From JBHFEI01 sp041928815 (GTDB taxonomy: Bacteria; Pseudomonadota; Alphaproteobacteria; Rhizobiales; Rhizobiaceae), in the NCBI RefSeq assembly GCF_041928815.1, contig NZ_JBHFEI010000010.1:62001-126000 (forward strand): a stretch of 64,000 bases of DNA. The letters are read 5' to 3'. This document shows positions 26,356 to 34,136 of this stretch, piece after piece; positions within the stretch are counted from its first letter, which is position 1, and each line of letters opens with the position of its first letter. Under the pieces are notes generated by a model. It was not told the origin of the DNA and searched no databases. It saw nothing but the letters and a program-made list of their open reading frames with translations. Position numbers and translations under genes: made by a program.

Positions 26356-28689
26356 ATGGCAAATATTAATGGCGATCCGGACAACAATCTTCTGAATGGA
26401 ACGTCGAGAGCGGACCTCATCCAGGGATATCTCGGTAATGACGAAATATACGGCAACGGCGGCAATGATGTTACCTATGGCGGCGCCCGCAATCCCGAGG
26501 ATCCGATCGAGCATGACGGCGATGATTATCTCGACGGCGGCGAGGGCAACGATACGCTGATCTCGTTTACCGGCAACGATATCCTTGTCGGGGGCGAAGG
26601 AAACGACACGTTCTACGGCGGCCAGGGCAGTGCGACGATCCTGACCGGGGCGGGCAACGATATCGTCAAGGTTGAGCGCTTTGCCGTCGAGAATGAATAT
26701 TACTATGCCAATGACGACGAAGTCGTCGACTTCTCGCGCGGGAGCGACAAGCTCGACGTCTCCGCATTGAACATCTCGTCCTTCGACACGGTCCGCTATC
26801 TGCTCGGCAAGGATGCCGACGATGATGCGGTCATCGCCTTTTCCCAAGCGGGTTTCCGCGAGACGGTCACCTTGACGGGCCTCGCCCCCTTCAGCCTGAC
26901 GGCTGCGGATTTCCTGTTCTCGACGGACGCGACCAACGACGTGATCGAGGGAACTGCCTCTGTCGACGATCTCTTCGGCGGGCTCGGCAACGACCAGATC
27001 ACCGGCCTTGAGGATTCCGACCGGCTGTTCGGCGAGCAGGGCAACGACACGCTGATCGGCGACGCGGAGGACGACGATGCCTCCGGCTATGGCAATGATC
27101 TTCTCGTCGGCGGCGCCGGCAACGACAGGCTCTACGGCAATGGCGGCGCCGACCGGCTGCTCGGCGGCGTCGGCGACGACCTCATCGACGGCGGCGGCGA
27201 CTATGACCGGATCGCGACCGGCGCCGGCAGCGACACCGTCGTCTATGCGCCGCATGACGCGGGTGAAGTCGACACGGTGACGGATTTCAACGTCGCGACG
27301 GACAAGATCGACCTGCGCGCTTTCAATATCTCCTCCTTCGAGACGGTGAAGGACCTCCTGTCGATCGGCCCGGGCGGCAGCACGCAGATCCGGATCTCCT
27401 TCGACGGGATCTCGACCGAAGTCGTGCTGCAGCGCACCGACCGCAGCCAGCTCACCGCGGCGAATTTTGTCTTCGACCTGGTGGCCCAGACCGATCGCCT
27501 GGTCGGCTCGGAGTATGACGACGACATGTTCGGCGCGCTCGGCAATGACGGCTTGAGCGGCGGCAACGGCAACGACCGGCTCTATGGCGAGGACGGCGAC
27601 GACGTGCTGTCCGGCGCGACGGGGACCAGCGAGGCCGACAAGTCGCTCTATGACGGCGACGACACGCTGTCCGGCGGCGTCGGCAATGACAGGCTCTACG
27701 GCGGCGGCGGCCAGGACGTCCTGCGCGGCGGTGCCGGAGACGACCAGCTCTTCGGCCAGAACGGCAACGACACCCTGTTCGGCGGCGCGGGCGACGACAT
27801 TTTCGTCATTCGCAAACTGTCCGAGGCGGAAATCGATACCGTCTATGATTTCGAGGCGCCAAGCGTCGACGAGGAGGGCGTCGCCCATGGCGACAAGGTC
27901 GATCTTTCGGCCTTCGGTGTCGGTTCCGCCGAGACGCTCGCGGATATCCTCTCGGTCGATTCCGACGGCAACGCGACGGTCGACATCACCTATAACGGGA
28001 TAAGGCAGCAGCTCGTCCTGCTCGGCTTCGCGCCGGACGAACTCGACCCCGCCTCGTTCAAGTTCTCCACCTCGACGGCCGCCTCCTCGCTGGTCGGCAC
28101 GGTGAACCGGGACGACATTTTCGGTGGCGCGGGCAATGACAAGATCCGTGGCGGCGAGGAAGGGGACCGTCTCTTCGGCGAGGACGGCAACGATACGCTC
28201 TATGGTGGCGCGACGACCTCGGCGGGATCGGAAACCTTTGGCGGCAACGACCTCCTGTTCGGCGGCGCAGGCGACGACATCCTGCTCGGCGGCGGTCAGA
28301 ACGACGTGCTGAAAGGCGGGATCGGTGCGGATCAGCTGTTCGGCGGGCTCGGCGACGACACGCTGATCGGTGGCGAAGGCGCCGACGCCTTCATCTTCGA
28401 CCGTGCGACGGCGACCGGCTACTCGGTCGACAAGATCGTCGACTGGCATCCGGAGGACGGAGATGTCATCGACCTGTCCCGGATCGATGCCATCGCCTCG
28501 TCGCGGTCCGTCAACGACGCGTTCAAATTCATTGAAGGCGCGAACTTCACCAAGGCTGGCCAGCTCCGGGCTTACTATTCCGGCGTCTACACCGTTCTGG
28601 AAGGCAATGTCGACAGCGATCCCTATGCCGAGTTCGCCATCAAGATCGTCGGCCGCCCGCTGATCGAGATCGAGAACCTCCTTCTCTGA
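26356..28689 (+). CDS. RTX calcium-binding repeat protein with serralysin-like C-terminus
   Basis: 777 residues, very acidic, without an N-terminal signal peptide. Four RTX blocks of GGxGxDxLx-type nonapeptides (e.g. GGEGNDTLI, GGAGNDRLYG, GGAGDDQLFG, GGLGDDTLIG) alternate with related inter-block segments. Three segments share the pattern DKxDxxAFxxxSxET followed by a beta-rich stretch. The C-terminus (DWHPEDGDVIDLSRIDAI... DAFKFIEG... EFAIKIVGRPLIEIENLLL) resembles the secretion-signal region of serralysin-family proteins, so export by a type I system is inferred; no such transporter is nearby. No enzymatic domain is visible, so it may be a structural, adhesive or S-layer-like protein. ATG 26356 has GGAG 8 nt upstream and is preferred to ATG 26338. 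Confidence 0.9.
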   Translation: MANINGDPDNNLLNGTSRADLIQGYLGNDEIYGNGGNDVTYGGARNPEDPIEHDGDDYLDGGEGNDTLISFTGNDILVGGEGNDTFYGGQGSATILTGAGNDIVKVERFAVENEYYYANDDEVVDFSRGSDKLDVSALNISSFDTVRYLLGKDADDDAVIAFSQAGFRETVTLTGLAPFSLTAADFLFSTDATNDVIEGTASVDDLFGGLGNDQITGLEDSDRLFGEQGNDTLIGDAEDDDASGYGNDLLVGGAGNDRLYGNGGADRLLGGVGDDLIDGGGDYDRIATGAGSDTVVYAPHDAGEVDTVTDFNVATDKIDLRAFNISSFETVKDLLSIGPGGSTQIRISFDGISTEVVLQRTDRSQLTAANFVFDLVAQTDRLVGSEYDDDMFGALGNDGLSGGNGNDRLYGEDGDDVLSGATGTSEADKSLYDGDDTLSGGVGNDRLYGGGGQDVLRGGAGDDQLFGQNGNDTLFGGAGDDIFVIRKLSEAEIDTVYDFEAPSVDEEGVAHGDKVDLSAFGVGSAETLADILSVDSDGNATVDITYNGIRQQLVLLGFAPDELDPASFKFSTSTAASSLVGTVNRDDIFGGAGNDKIRGGEEGDRLFGEDGNDTLYGGATTSAGSETFGGNDLLFGGAGDDILLGGGQNDVLKGGIGADQLFGGLGDDTLIGGEGADAFIFDRATATGYSVDKIVDWHPEDGDVIDLSRIDAIASSRSVNDAFKFIEGANFTKAGQLRAYYSGVYTVLEGNVDSDPYAEFAIKIVGRPLIEIENLLL

Positions 28690-28699
28690 GGCCTGTCCT

Positions 28700-28732
28700 C
28701 CGCCGGTCGGAGCCACGGGTTCCGACCGGCGG
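28700..28732 (+). terminator. Terminator-like hairpin after the RTX gene
   Basis: Perfect 12-bp stem CCGCCGGTCGGA / TCCGACCGGCGG with a 9-nt loop, 11 bp after the RTX stop codon. The tail (GAATGGCC...TCTCTTTC) is only partly T-rich. It also lies beyond the 3' end of the convergent tetR gene. Confidence 0.6.
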
Positions 28733-28768
28733 GAATGGCCTGTCTCTTTCAGGCGGACACCCGCCGGA

Positions 28769-29395
28769 TCAAGGCGGATCGGCCCCCTCCCGGGGGCTGT
28801 TTGCCTTGACGAACGAGCCGACCAGAAGGGCGAGCATGTCCCCGAGGTCCGCCTCGTCGACGGCGGCGAAGCGATGCTGCAGGCCGAGCGAGACGATGCC
28901 GTGCACGGCGGAGAAAAGGCCGCGGGCTATCGACGAGATCCGGGCCTCGCTGACGCCCGGCATGGCTGTGCGCAAGGGGACGATCACGGTCGCGAACAAA
29001 AGCGCCTGTTCGCGATAATGCCAGTCGGGCACGGTCTTTCCTTCGGGAAGGCGGTGGTCGAAGAGGGCTGCCCAGGCGTGCGGATGGCGCATGGCGAAAT
29101 CGAGATAGGCGTGGGCAAAGGCGATCATCTGCCGCTCGGGCGTGTCGCCGGCATGCCGGGCCGCGGCGGCGGCGAGATCGGCGCCGAGACTGCGCAGCGT
29201 CGCCGAATTGACGGTGAGGACCAGGTCGTCGAGATCGGTGAAGACATTGTAGATCGCGCCGAGCGCGCAGCCGACGTCGGCGGCGACGTCGCGCGCGCGA
29301 AGCTGCGCCAGGCCGCCCGAGTGGATCCGCGCGGTTGCGGCCGCCAGAACGTCGTCCTTCAGCTTGCGGCGCTTCTCGTCGCGCTTTCCCGTCAT
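28769..29395 (-). CDS. TetR/AcrR family transcriptional regulator
   Basis: 208 residues. An N-terminal helix-turn-helix (LRARDVAADVGCALGAIYNVF, with DLDDLVL following, about residues 28-58) leads into an all-helical ligand domain with the WHG-type features (YLDFAMRHPHAWAALFDH). The ATG at 29395 begins the conventional Lys/Arg-rich leader MTGKRDEKRRK; an open frame upstream to 29485 would run through the operator palindromes and is rejected. It is divergent from the three-domain lipid gene, which it probably represses together with itself through the two TGAAC-N3-GTTCA sites. Confidence 0.9.
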   Translation of the reverse strand: MTGKRDEKRRKLKDDVLAAATARIHSGGLAQLRARDVAADVGCALGAIYNVFTDLDDLVLTVNSATLRSLGADLAAAAARHAGDTPERQMIAFAHAYLDFAMRHPHAWAALFDHRLPEGKTVPDWHYREQALLFATVIVPLRTAMPGVSEARISSIARGLFSAVHGIVSLGLQHRFAAVDEADLGDMLALLVGSFVKANSPREGADPP

Positions 29396-29444
29396 TTTTC
29401 CCGATCCTCTCCGCGCCCCGGCATCGCATTGGTGAAATAGTTCT

Positions 29445-29457
29445 TGAACATCGTTCA
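29445..29457. promoter_or_regulatory. Operator-like palindrome, site 1
   Basis: TGAACATCGTTCA, a 13-bp inverted repeat of the form TGAAC-N3-GTTCA, 50 bp upstream of the tetR start codon. A second site of the same form lies 34 bp away, centre to centre. Paired identical half-sites between divergent genes are typical of TetR-family autoregulation. Confidence 0.65.
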
Positions 29458-29478
29458 TTCTTATGCGATGGTCAACAA

Positions 29479-29491
29479 TGAACAATGTTCA
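29479..29491. promoter_or_regulatory. Operator-like palindrome, site 2
   Basis: TGAACAATGTTCA, same TGAAC-N3-GTTCA form, extended to 15 bp by flanking A and T (ATGAACAATGTTCAT, symmetric except at the centre). It lies about 115 bp before the lipid-gene start codon. Confidence 0.65.
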
Positions 29492-29604
29492 TATTCTGCG
29501 GGTGTGAAGCCGCGCGCCCCGCGCTACATCTCGCCCCGGGGCCGATGGCGTCGTGAAGGACGTAGCGGCCCGACCTTGCCCGACGGCCTTTAAGGGAGCC
29601 AAAG

Positions 29605-32600
29605 ATGACGGACCGACTGATCACCGCGCGGCGTTTCGCGCCGCTGTTCTGGACGCAGTTCCTCTCCGCCTTCAACGACAATTTTCTGAAGAACATCCTC
29701 GTCTTCCTGATCCTGTTCACCATGGCCTCGACGCAGGCCGCAACCATGGTGACGGTGGCGGGCGTCGTCTTCATCCTGCCCTTCCTGCTGCTCTCCGCGC
29801 TCGGCGGCGAGCTGGCCGACAAATACGACAAGGCCCTCATCGCCCGGCGGCTGAAATTCGCCGAGATCGGCGCTTCCGTTTTCGCCGTCGCCGGCCTGGC
29901 GTTGCATTCGGTCACCCTGCTGATGGTCGCGCTCTTCGTCTTCGGCGTGATCTCGGCCCTGTTCGGGCCGATCAAATACGGCATCCTTCCCGACCATCTC
30001 GAGCGCAGCGAACTGCCGAAGGCCAATGCCTGGATCGAGGCGGCGACCTTCGTCGCCATCCTCGGCGGCACCATCGTCGGCGGCGTCGCCTCCACCGGCG
30101 GGATCGAGGTGGCCGTGATCGGGCCGGTGATGGTCGGGCTCGCGGTTCTGTGCTGGCTTGCAAGCCGGATGATCCCGTCGACGCGCGGCGTCGCTCCCGA
30201 TCTTGCCATCGACCGCAATGTCGTCCGCTCGACGCTGCGCCTGCTGGCGGCGACGCGGTCGGACGGCCGCGTCTTCCGCGCCGGGCTGATGGTCTCCTGG
30301 TTCTGGCTCGTCGGCGCCGTCGTGCTGTCGCTGTTGCCGCCGATGGTGAAGAACGTGCTCGGCGGCGGCGAGATCGCCGTCACCGCCTATCTCGCCGTCT
30401 TCGCCGTCGCGGTCGCGGCCGGCTCGGCGATCGCCGCCTGGATGTCGGCGGGCCGCATCGTGCTCCTGCCGGCCCCGGTCGGCGCGGCCCTCGTCGCGCT
30501 CTTCAGCCTCGACCTCGCCTATACGACGGCGGGCCTGCAGGCGTCCGGGACGGTCGAATCGCTGCGTGCCTTCTTCTCAGGTCCCGGCACGGTCCGGGCG
30601 GCGATCGACCTCGCGGGGCTGGCGATCGCCGGCGCCTTCATCGTCGTGCCCACCTTCGCCGCCGTCCAGGCCTGGGCGAAGGAGGAGGAGCGTGCCCGCA
30701 CCGTCGCCTCCGTCAATGTGCTCTCGGCCGCCTTCATGGCGGCGGGCGGCGCCGGCCTCGCGCTCTTGCAGGCGCTCGGCCTCGGCCTTTCGACGATCCT
30801 CGTCATCCTGGCCCTTCTGAATGCCGCCGCCGCCTGGTGGATGCTCGCCAACCTGCCGACCCATGCCTTCCGCGACGTCGTCTCGATCCTGTTCCGCGCC
30901 TTCCACCGGCTGGAGGTCGTCGGCTACGACAATCTGAAGGCGGCGGGCGACGCGCCGATCCTGGCGCTGAACCATGTGAGCTTCCTCGACGGCCCGCTCG
31001 CCGTGACGCTGACCGAGCGGGAGCCGGTCTTCGCCATCGACCGGACGATCGCCACGCGCTGGTGGGTGCGCCCCTTCATCCGCAACATGAAGGCGATGGC
31101 GCTCGATCCGGCAAAGCCGCTCGCCACCCGCGCGCTGATCAAGGCGGTCAACGACGGCAATCCGCTGGTCATCTTCCCCGAAGGCCGCATCACCGTCACC
31201 GGCAGCCTGATGAAGGTCTATGACGGCGCGGCGATGGTCGCCGACAAGACGAAGGCCATGGTCGTGCCGATCCGCATCGAGGGCCTGGAGCGCAGCTTCT
31301 TCTCCCGTCTGTCGGCGCTCCACACCCGCCGCAGCCTGTTTCCCAAGGTGACGGTGACGATCCTGCCGCCGCGCCGCCTGTCGCTGCCGGACGGCCTCGT
31401 CGGCCGCAAGCGCCGCATGGCCGCGGGCGCGGCGCTCTACGGCATCATGTCCGACCTCGTCTTCGACACCAGTCTTTCCGACCGCACCATCCCCGAAGCC
31501 GTCATCGCCATGGCGAAGATGCGCGGCATGCGGGCGCTGGCAACGGAAGATCCGCTGACCGGTGCGCTGACCGGCGGCCGGCTGCTCGCCGGCGCAGCGG
31601 TTCTCGCGAAGAAATTCCAGGGCCTGTTTCCGGACGAACGCAGCATCGGCGTCATGCTGCCGAACGCCAACGGCGCGGTCGCGACCCTTCTCGGCCTGAT
31701 GTCGGCCGGCAAGGTCCCGGCGATGATGAACTTCACCGCCGGTGCCGCCAACCTCCGTTCCGCGGCGACGGCGGCCGAGCTGAAGACGATCCTCACCTCG
31801 CGCGCCTTCGTCGAGCAGGCCAAGCTCGGCCCCGTCGTCGAGGAGCTCGGCCGGACGCTGCGCATCGTCTATCTCGACGAACTGCGCGAGACGATCGGCC
31901 GGCTCGACAAGCTTCTCGGCTTCCTGACGAAGACGCGGCTGCGCGCCCGGCGCAGCGCCGACGATCCGGCGGTGATCCTCTTCACCTCCGGCTCCGAGGG
32001 CGCGCCGAAGGGCGTGGTGCTCACCCACCGCAACATCCTCGCCAATGCGGCGCAGGCCGCCGCCCGCATCGATTTCCATTCGGGCGACAAGGTGTTCAAC
32101 GTGCTGCCCGTGTTCCATTCCTTCGGCCTGACGGCCGGCACGGTGCTGCCGCTCGTCTCCGGCGTTCCGGTCTATCTCTACCCCTCGCCGCTGCATTACC
32201 GCATCGTGCCGGAGCTGATCTACGGCTCCAACGCGACGATCATCTTCGGCACCGACACCTTCCTCAACGGCTATGCGCGCACGGCCCATCCCTACGACTT
32301 CCGCTCGATCCGCTACTGCTTCGCCGGCGCCGAGCCGGTGAAGGCCTCGACGCGCGAGATCTACATGAACAAGTTCGGCCTGCGCATCCTCGAGGGCTAC
32401 GGCGTCACCGAGACGGCGCCCGTCATCGCCATCAACACGCCGATGTTCAACCAGCCGGGCAGCGTCGGCAGGCTGATGCCGGGCATGGACTACCGGCTCG
32501 AGCCGGTGCCGGGCGTCGAGGAGGGCGGCCGCCTCTTCGTGCGCGGGCCGAACGTCATGGCCGGCTATCTCCGGGCAGACAATCCTGGCGTCATCGACCC

Positions 32601-33003
32601 CCCGCCGGAGGGCTGGCACGACACCGGCGACATCGTCACGATCGATGCCGACGGCTTCATCCGCATCAAGGGCCGGGCCAAGCGCTTCGCCAAGATCGGC
32701 GGCGAGATGGTCTCGCTCGCGGCGATCGAAGCGCTGGCCGGCGAATTTTGGCCGGGCCATCTCTCCGTCGCCGCCACCCTGCCCGATCCCCGGAAGGGCG
32801 AGAAGCTGGTGCTTCTGACCGATGCCCCCGAGGCGAGCCGCGCCGCCTTTTCCGCCTTCGCCAAGTCGAGGGGAATGGCCGATCTCGCGATCCCCTCCGA
32901 GGTGACGGTCGGAACCGTCCCGGTGCTCGGCTCCGGCAAGGTGGATTTCGTCGCCGCGGCAAAGGCGGTCCGCGAGCGGGCCGCGCCTGAAGCGGCGGCC
33001 TGA
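29605..33003 (+). CDS. Fused MFS transporter / PlsC acyltransferase / acyl-ACP (CoA) ligase
   Basis: 1132 residues with three parts. Residues 1-400 are a major-facilitator domain like LplT, the lysophospholipid flippase (FNDNFLKNILVFLI, then about 12 helices). Residues 430-620 are a PlsC-type acyltransferase with NHVSFLD (HX4D, about 455) and FPEGRIT. Residues 650-1125 are an AMP-forming acyl ligase with LFTSGSEGAPKG (about 793), YGVTETAP and HDTGDIV. Separate E. coli LplT and Aas together import and re-acylate lysophospholipids; this fusion should do the same at the inner membrane. Full length with no frame break. The tetR gene is divergent, and the upstream region holds two operator-like palindromes. 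Confidence 0.93.
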   Translation: MTDRLITARRFAPLFWTQFLSAFNDNFLKNILVFLILFTMASTQAATMVTVAGVVFILPFLLLSALGGELADKYDKALIARRLKFAEIGASVFAVAGLALHSVTLLMVALFVFGVISALFGPIKYGILPDHLERSELPKANAWIEAATFVAILGGTIVGGVASTGGIEVAVIGPVMVGLAVLCWLASRMIPSTRGVAPDLAIDRNVVRSTLRLLAATRSDGRVFRAGLMVSWFWLVGAVVLSLLPPMVKNVLGGGEIAVTAYLAVFAVAVAAGSAIAAWMSAGRIVLLPAPVGAALVALFSLDLAYTTAGLQASGTVESLRAFFSGPGTVRAAIDLAGLAIAGAFIVVPTFAAVQAWAKEEERARTVASVNVLSAAFMAAGGAGLALLQALGLGLSTILVILALLNAAAAWWMLANLPTHAFRDVVSILFRAFHRLEVVGYDNLKAAGDAPILALNHVSFLDGPLAVTLTEREPVFAIDRTIATRWWVRPFIRNMKAMALDPAKPLATRALIKAVNDGNPLVIFPEGRITVTGSLMKVYDGAAMVADKTKAMVVPIRIEGLERSFFSRLSALHTRRSLFPKVTVTILPPRRLSLPDGLVGRKRRMAAGAALYGIMSDLVFDTSLSDRTIPEAVIAMAKMRGMRALATEDPLTGALTGGRLLAGAAVLAKKFQGLFPDERSIGVMLPNANGAVATLLGLMSAGKVPAMMNFTAGAANLRSAATAAELKTILTSRAFVEQAKLGPVVEELGRTLRIVYLDELRETIGRLDKLLGFLTKTRLRARRSADDPAVILFTSGSEGAPKGVVLTHRNILANAAQAAARIDFHSGDKVFNVLPVFHSFGLTAGTVLPLVSGVPVYLYPSPLHYRIVPELIYGSNATIIFGTDTFLNGYARTAHPYDFRSIRYCFAGAEPVKASTREIYMNKFGLRILEGYGVTETAPVIAINTPMFNQPGSVGRLMPGMDYRLEPVPGVEEGGRLFVRGPNVMAGYLRADNPGVIDPPPEGWHDTGDIVTIDADGFIRIKGRAKRFAKIGGEMVSLAAIEALAGEFWPGHLSVAATLPDPRKGEKLVLLTDAPEASRAAFSAFAKSRGMADLAIPSEVTVGTVPVLGSGKVDFVAAAKAVRERAAPEAAA

Positions 33004-33045
33004 GAACCGCCGGAAAGGCTTGCGCCGGCGTGCGTTCCCGCCTAA

Positions 33046-33209
33046 GAGCGCCTGACAAGACCTCCGGGTTGAGGATGACCGAGGGAGTTCCGTCGCCTTG
33101 CAAGGCGCCGACCGCGGGCGATGCTGAAGCGCATCGGCCACGATTGGCAACGAAGCGGGTAACGAAAAGCGTCGGACAGCCGGTCCTGCGAGGTTTTGTC
33201 AGGCGCTTC
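33046..33209. repeat. Inverted-repeat-bounded intergenic element (about 160 bp)
   Basis: AGCGCCTGACAAGACCTC at 33047-33064 recurs inverted as GAGGTTTTGTCAGGCGCTT at 33190-33208, with one mismatch across about 18 bp. Inside are a perfect 14-bp palindrome CGCCTTGCAAGGCG (33094-33107) and a smaller hairpin (CGATGC/GCATCG, 33119-33137). No coding potential was recognised. It looks like a small non-autonomous (MITE-like) or structured repeat element lying between the lipid gene and the ureidoglycine aminohydrolase gene. Confidence 0.6.
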
Positions 33210-33272
33210 CGATCGAGGCCACCGCACCGATGCCGCGGGATTGCCAGCGACGGGGCTCTGCCCCTAGACTCC

Positions 33273-34127
33273 ATGCCCATCGCAACCGAGCAGCCGGACC
33301 CTGACGTGATGACCGACAGCCCGTATTTCTCCGACGTCGGAGGCCTGCCGCCGCAGACGCAGACGCTTTCCAGCAAGGCGGTGTTCACCACCGCCTATGC
33401 GGTGATCCCGAAATCGGTGATGAGCGACATCGTCACCAGCGTGCTGCCGCACTGGTCGGGCACCCGCGCCTGGATCCTCTCGCGTCCGCTGAGCGGCTTC
33501 GCCGAGACCTTCTCGCAATATATCGTCGAGGTGAAGCCCGGCGGCGGCAGCGTTAGGCCCGAGCCCGACCGCCGCGCCGAGGCGGCGATCTTCGTCGTCG
33601 AGGGGGAGGGCAGCCTGACCCACGAGGGTGTGGCCCACGCCCTGAGGCCCGGCTCGTTCGCCTACCTGCCGGCGGGCGCCGCCTGGAGCTTTGCCAATGA
33701 CGGCACTGTGCCGATCCGATTCCACTGGGTGCGCAAGGCCTTCAAGGTGGTCGAAGGTCTCGATCCGCCGCCGGCCGTCTTCACCCACGAGAGCGACTGC
33801 GCCTTCGACGCGATGCCGGGAACGGACGGGCGCTGGGGCACGACGCGCTTCCTCGATGCCGACGACGTGCGCTACGACATGCACCTCAACATCGTCAGCT
33901 TCGAGCCTGGCGCCTCCATTCCCTTCATGGAGACGCATATCATGGAGCACGGGCTCTACGTGCTGGAAGGCAAGGCGGTCTACCGGCTGAACCGCGACTG
34001 GGTCGAGGTCGAGGCGGGGGACTATATGTGGCTGCGCTCCTATTGCCCGCAGGCCTGCTATGCCGGCGGCCCCGGGCGGTTCCGCTACCTCCTCTACAAG
34101 GACGTCAACCGCCATCCGGATCTCTGA
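33273..34127 (+). CDS. allE: (S)-ureidoglycine aminohydrolase, bicupin
   Basis: Releases ammonia from (S)-ureidoglycine to give (S)-ureidoglycolate in allantoin breakdown. 284 residues with two cupin domains. The N-terminal part contains FAETFSQYIVEVKPGGGS and a FVVEGEGSLTHEG strand pair; the C-terminal metal-binding cupin has SFEPGASIPFMETHIMEHGLYVLEGK, with the expected His/Glu ligands. ATG 33273 is taken; ATG 33309 (MTDSPYFSD) begins where family homology becomes clear and could be the real start. No other allantoin genes are in the window. Convergent with otsA (9 bp apart). Confidence 0.88.
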   Translation: MPIATEQPDPDVMTDSPYFSDVGGLPPQTQTLSSKAVFTTAYAVIPKSVMSDIVTSVLPHWSGTRAWILSRPLSGFAETFSQYIVEVKPGGGSVRPEPDRRAEAAIFVVEGEGSLTHEGVAHALRPGSFAYLPAGAAWSFANDGTVPIRFHWVRKAFKVVEGLDPPPAVFTHESDCAFDAMPGTDGRWGTTRFLDADDVRYDMHLNIVSFEPGASIPFMETHIMEHGLYVLEGKAVYRLNRDWVEVEAGDYMWLRSYCPQACYAGGPGRFRYLLYKDVNRHPDL

Positions 34128-34136
34128 CCGGCGGCC

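Noticed and set aside
26338..28689. Possible CRISPR-like or satellite repeat because of periodic GGCGGC...GACGAC
   Set aside because: The 27-bp periodicity is explained by RTX nonapeptides in a coding frame; there are no spacers or exact direct repeats.
26335..28716. 793-codon open frame on the minus strand opposite the RTX gene
   Set aside because: Antisense to the GGxGxD repeats; the translation is a low-complexity mirror and has no ribosome site or known domain.
30577..33150. Long minus-strand frame opposite the three-domain lipid gene
   Set aside because: Composition typical of antisense frames in GC-rich genes; no domain recognised.
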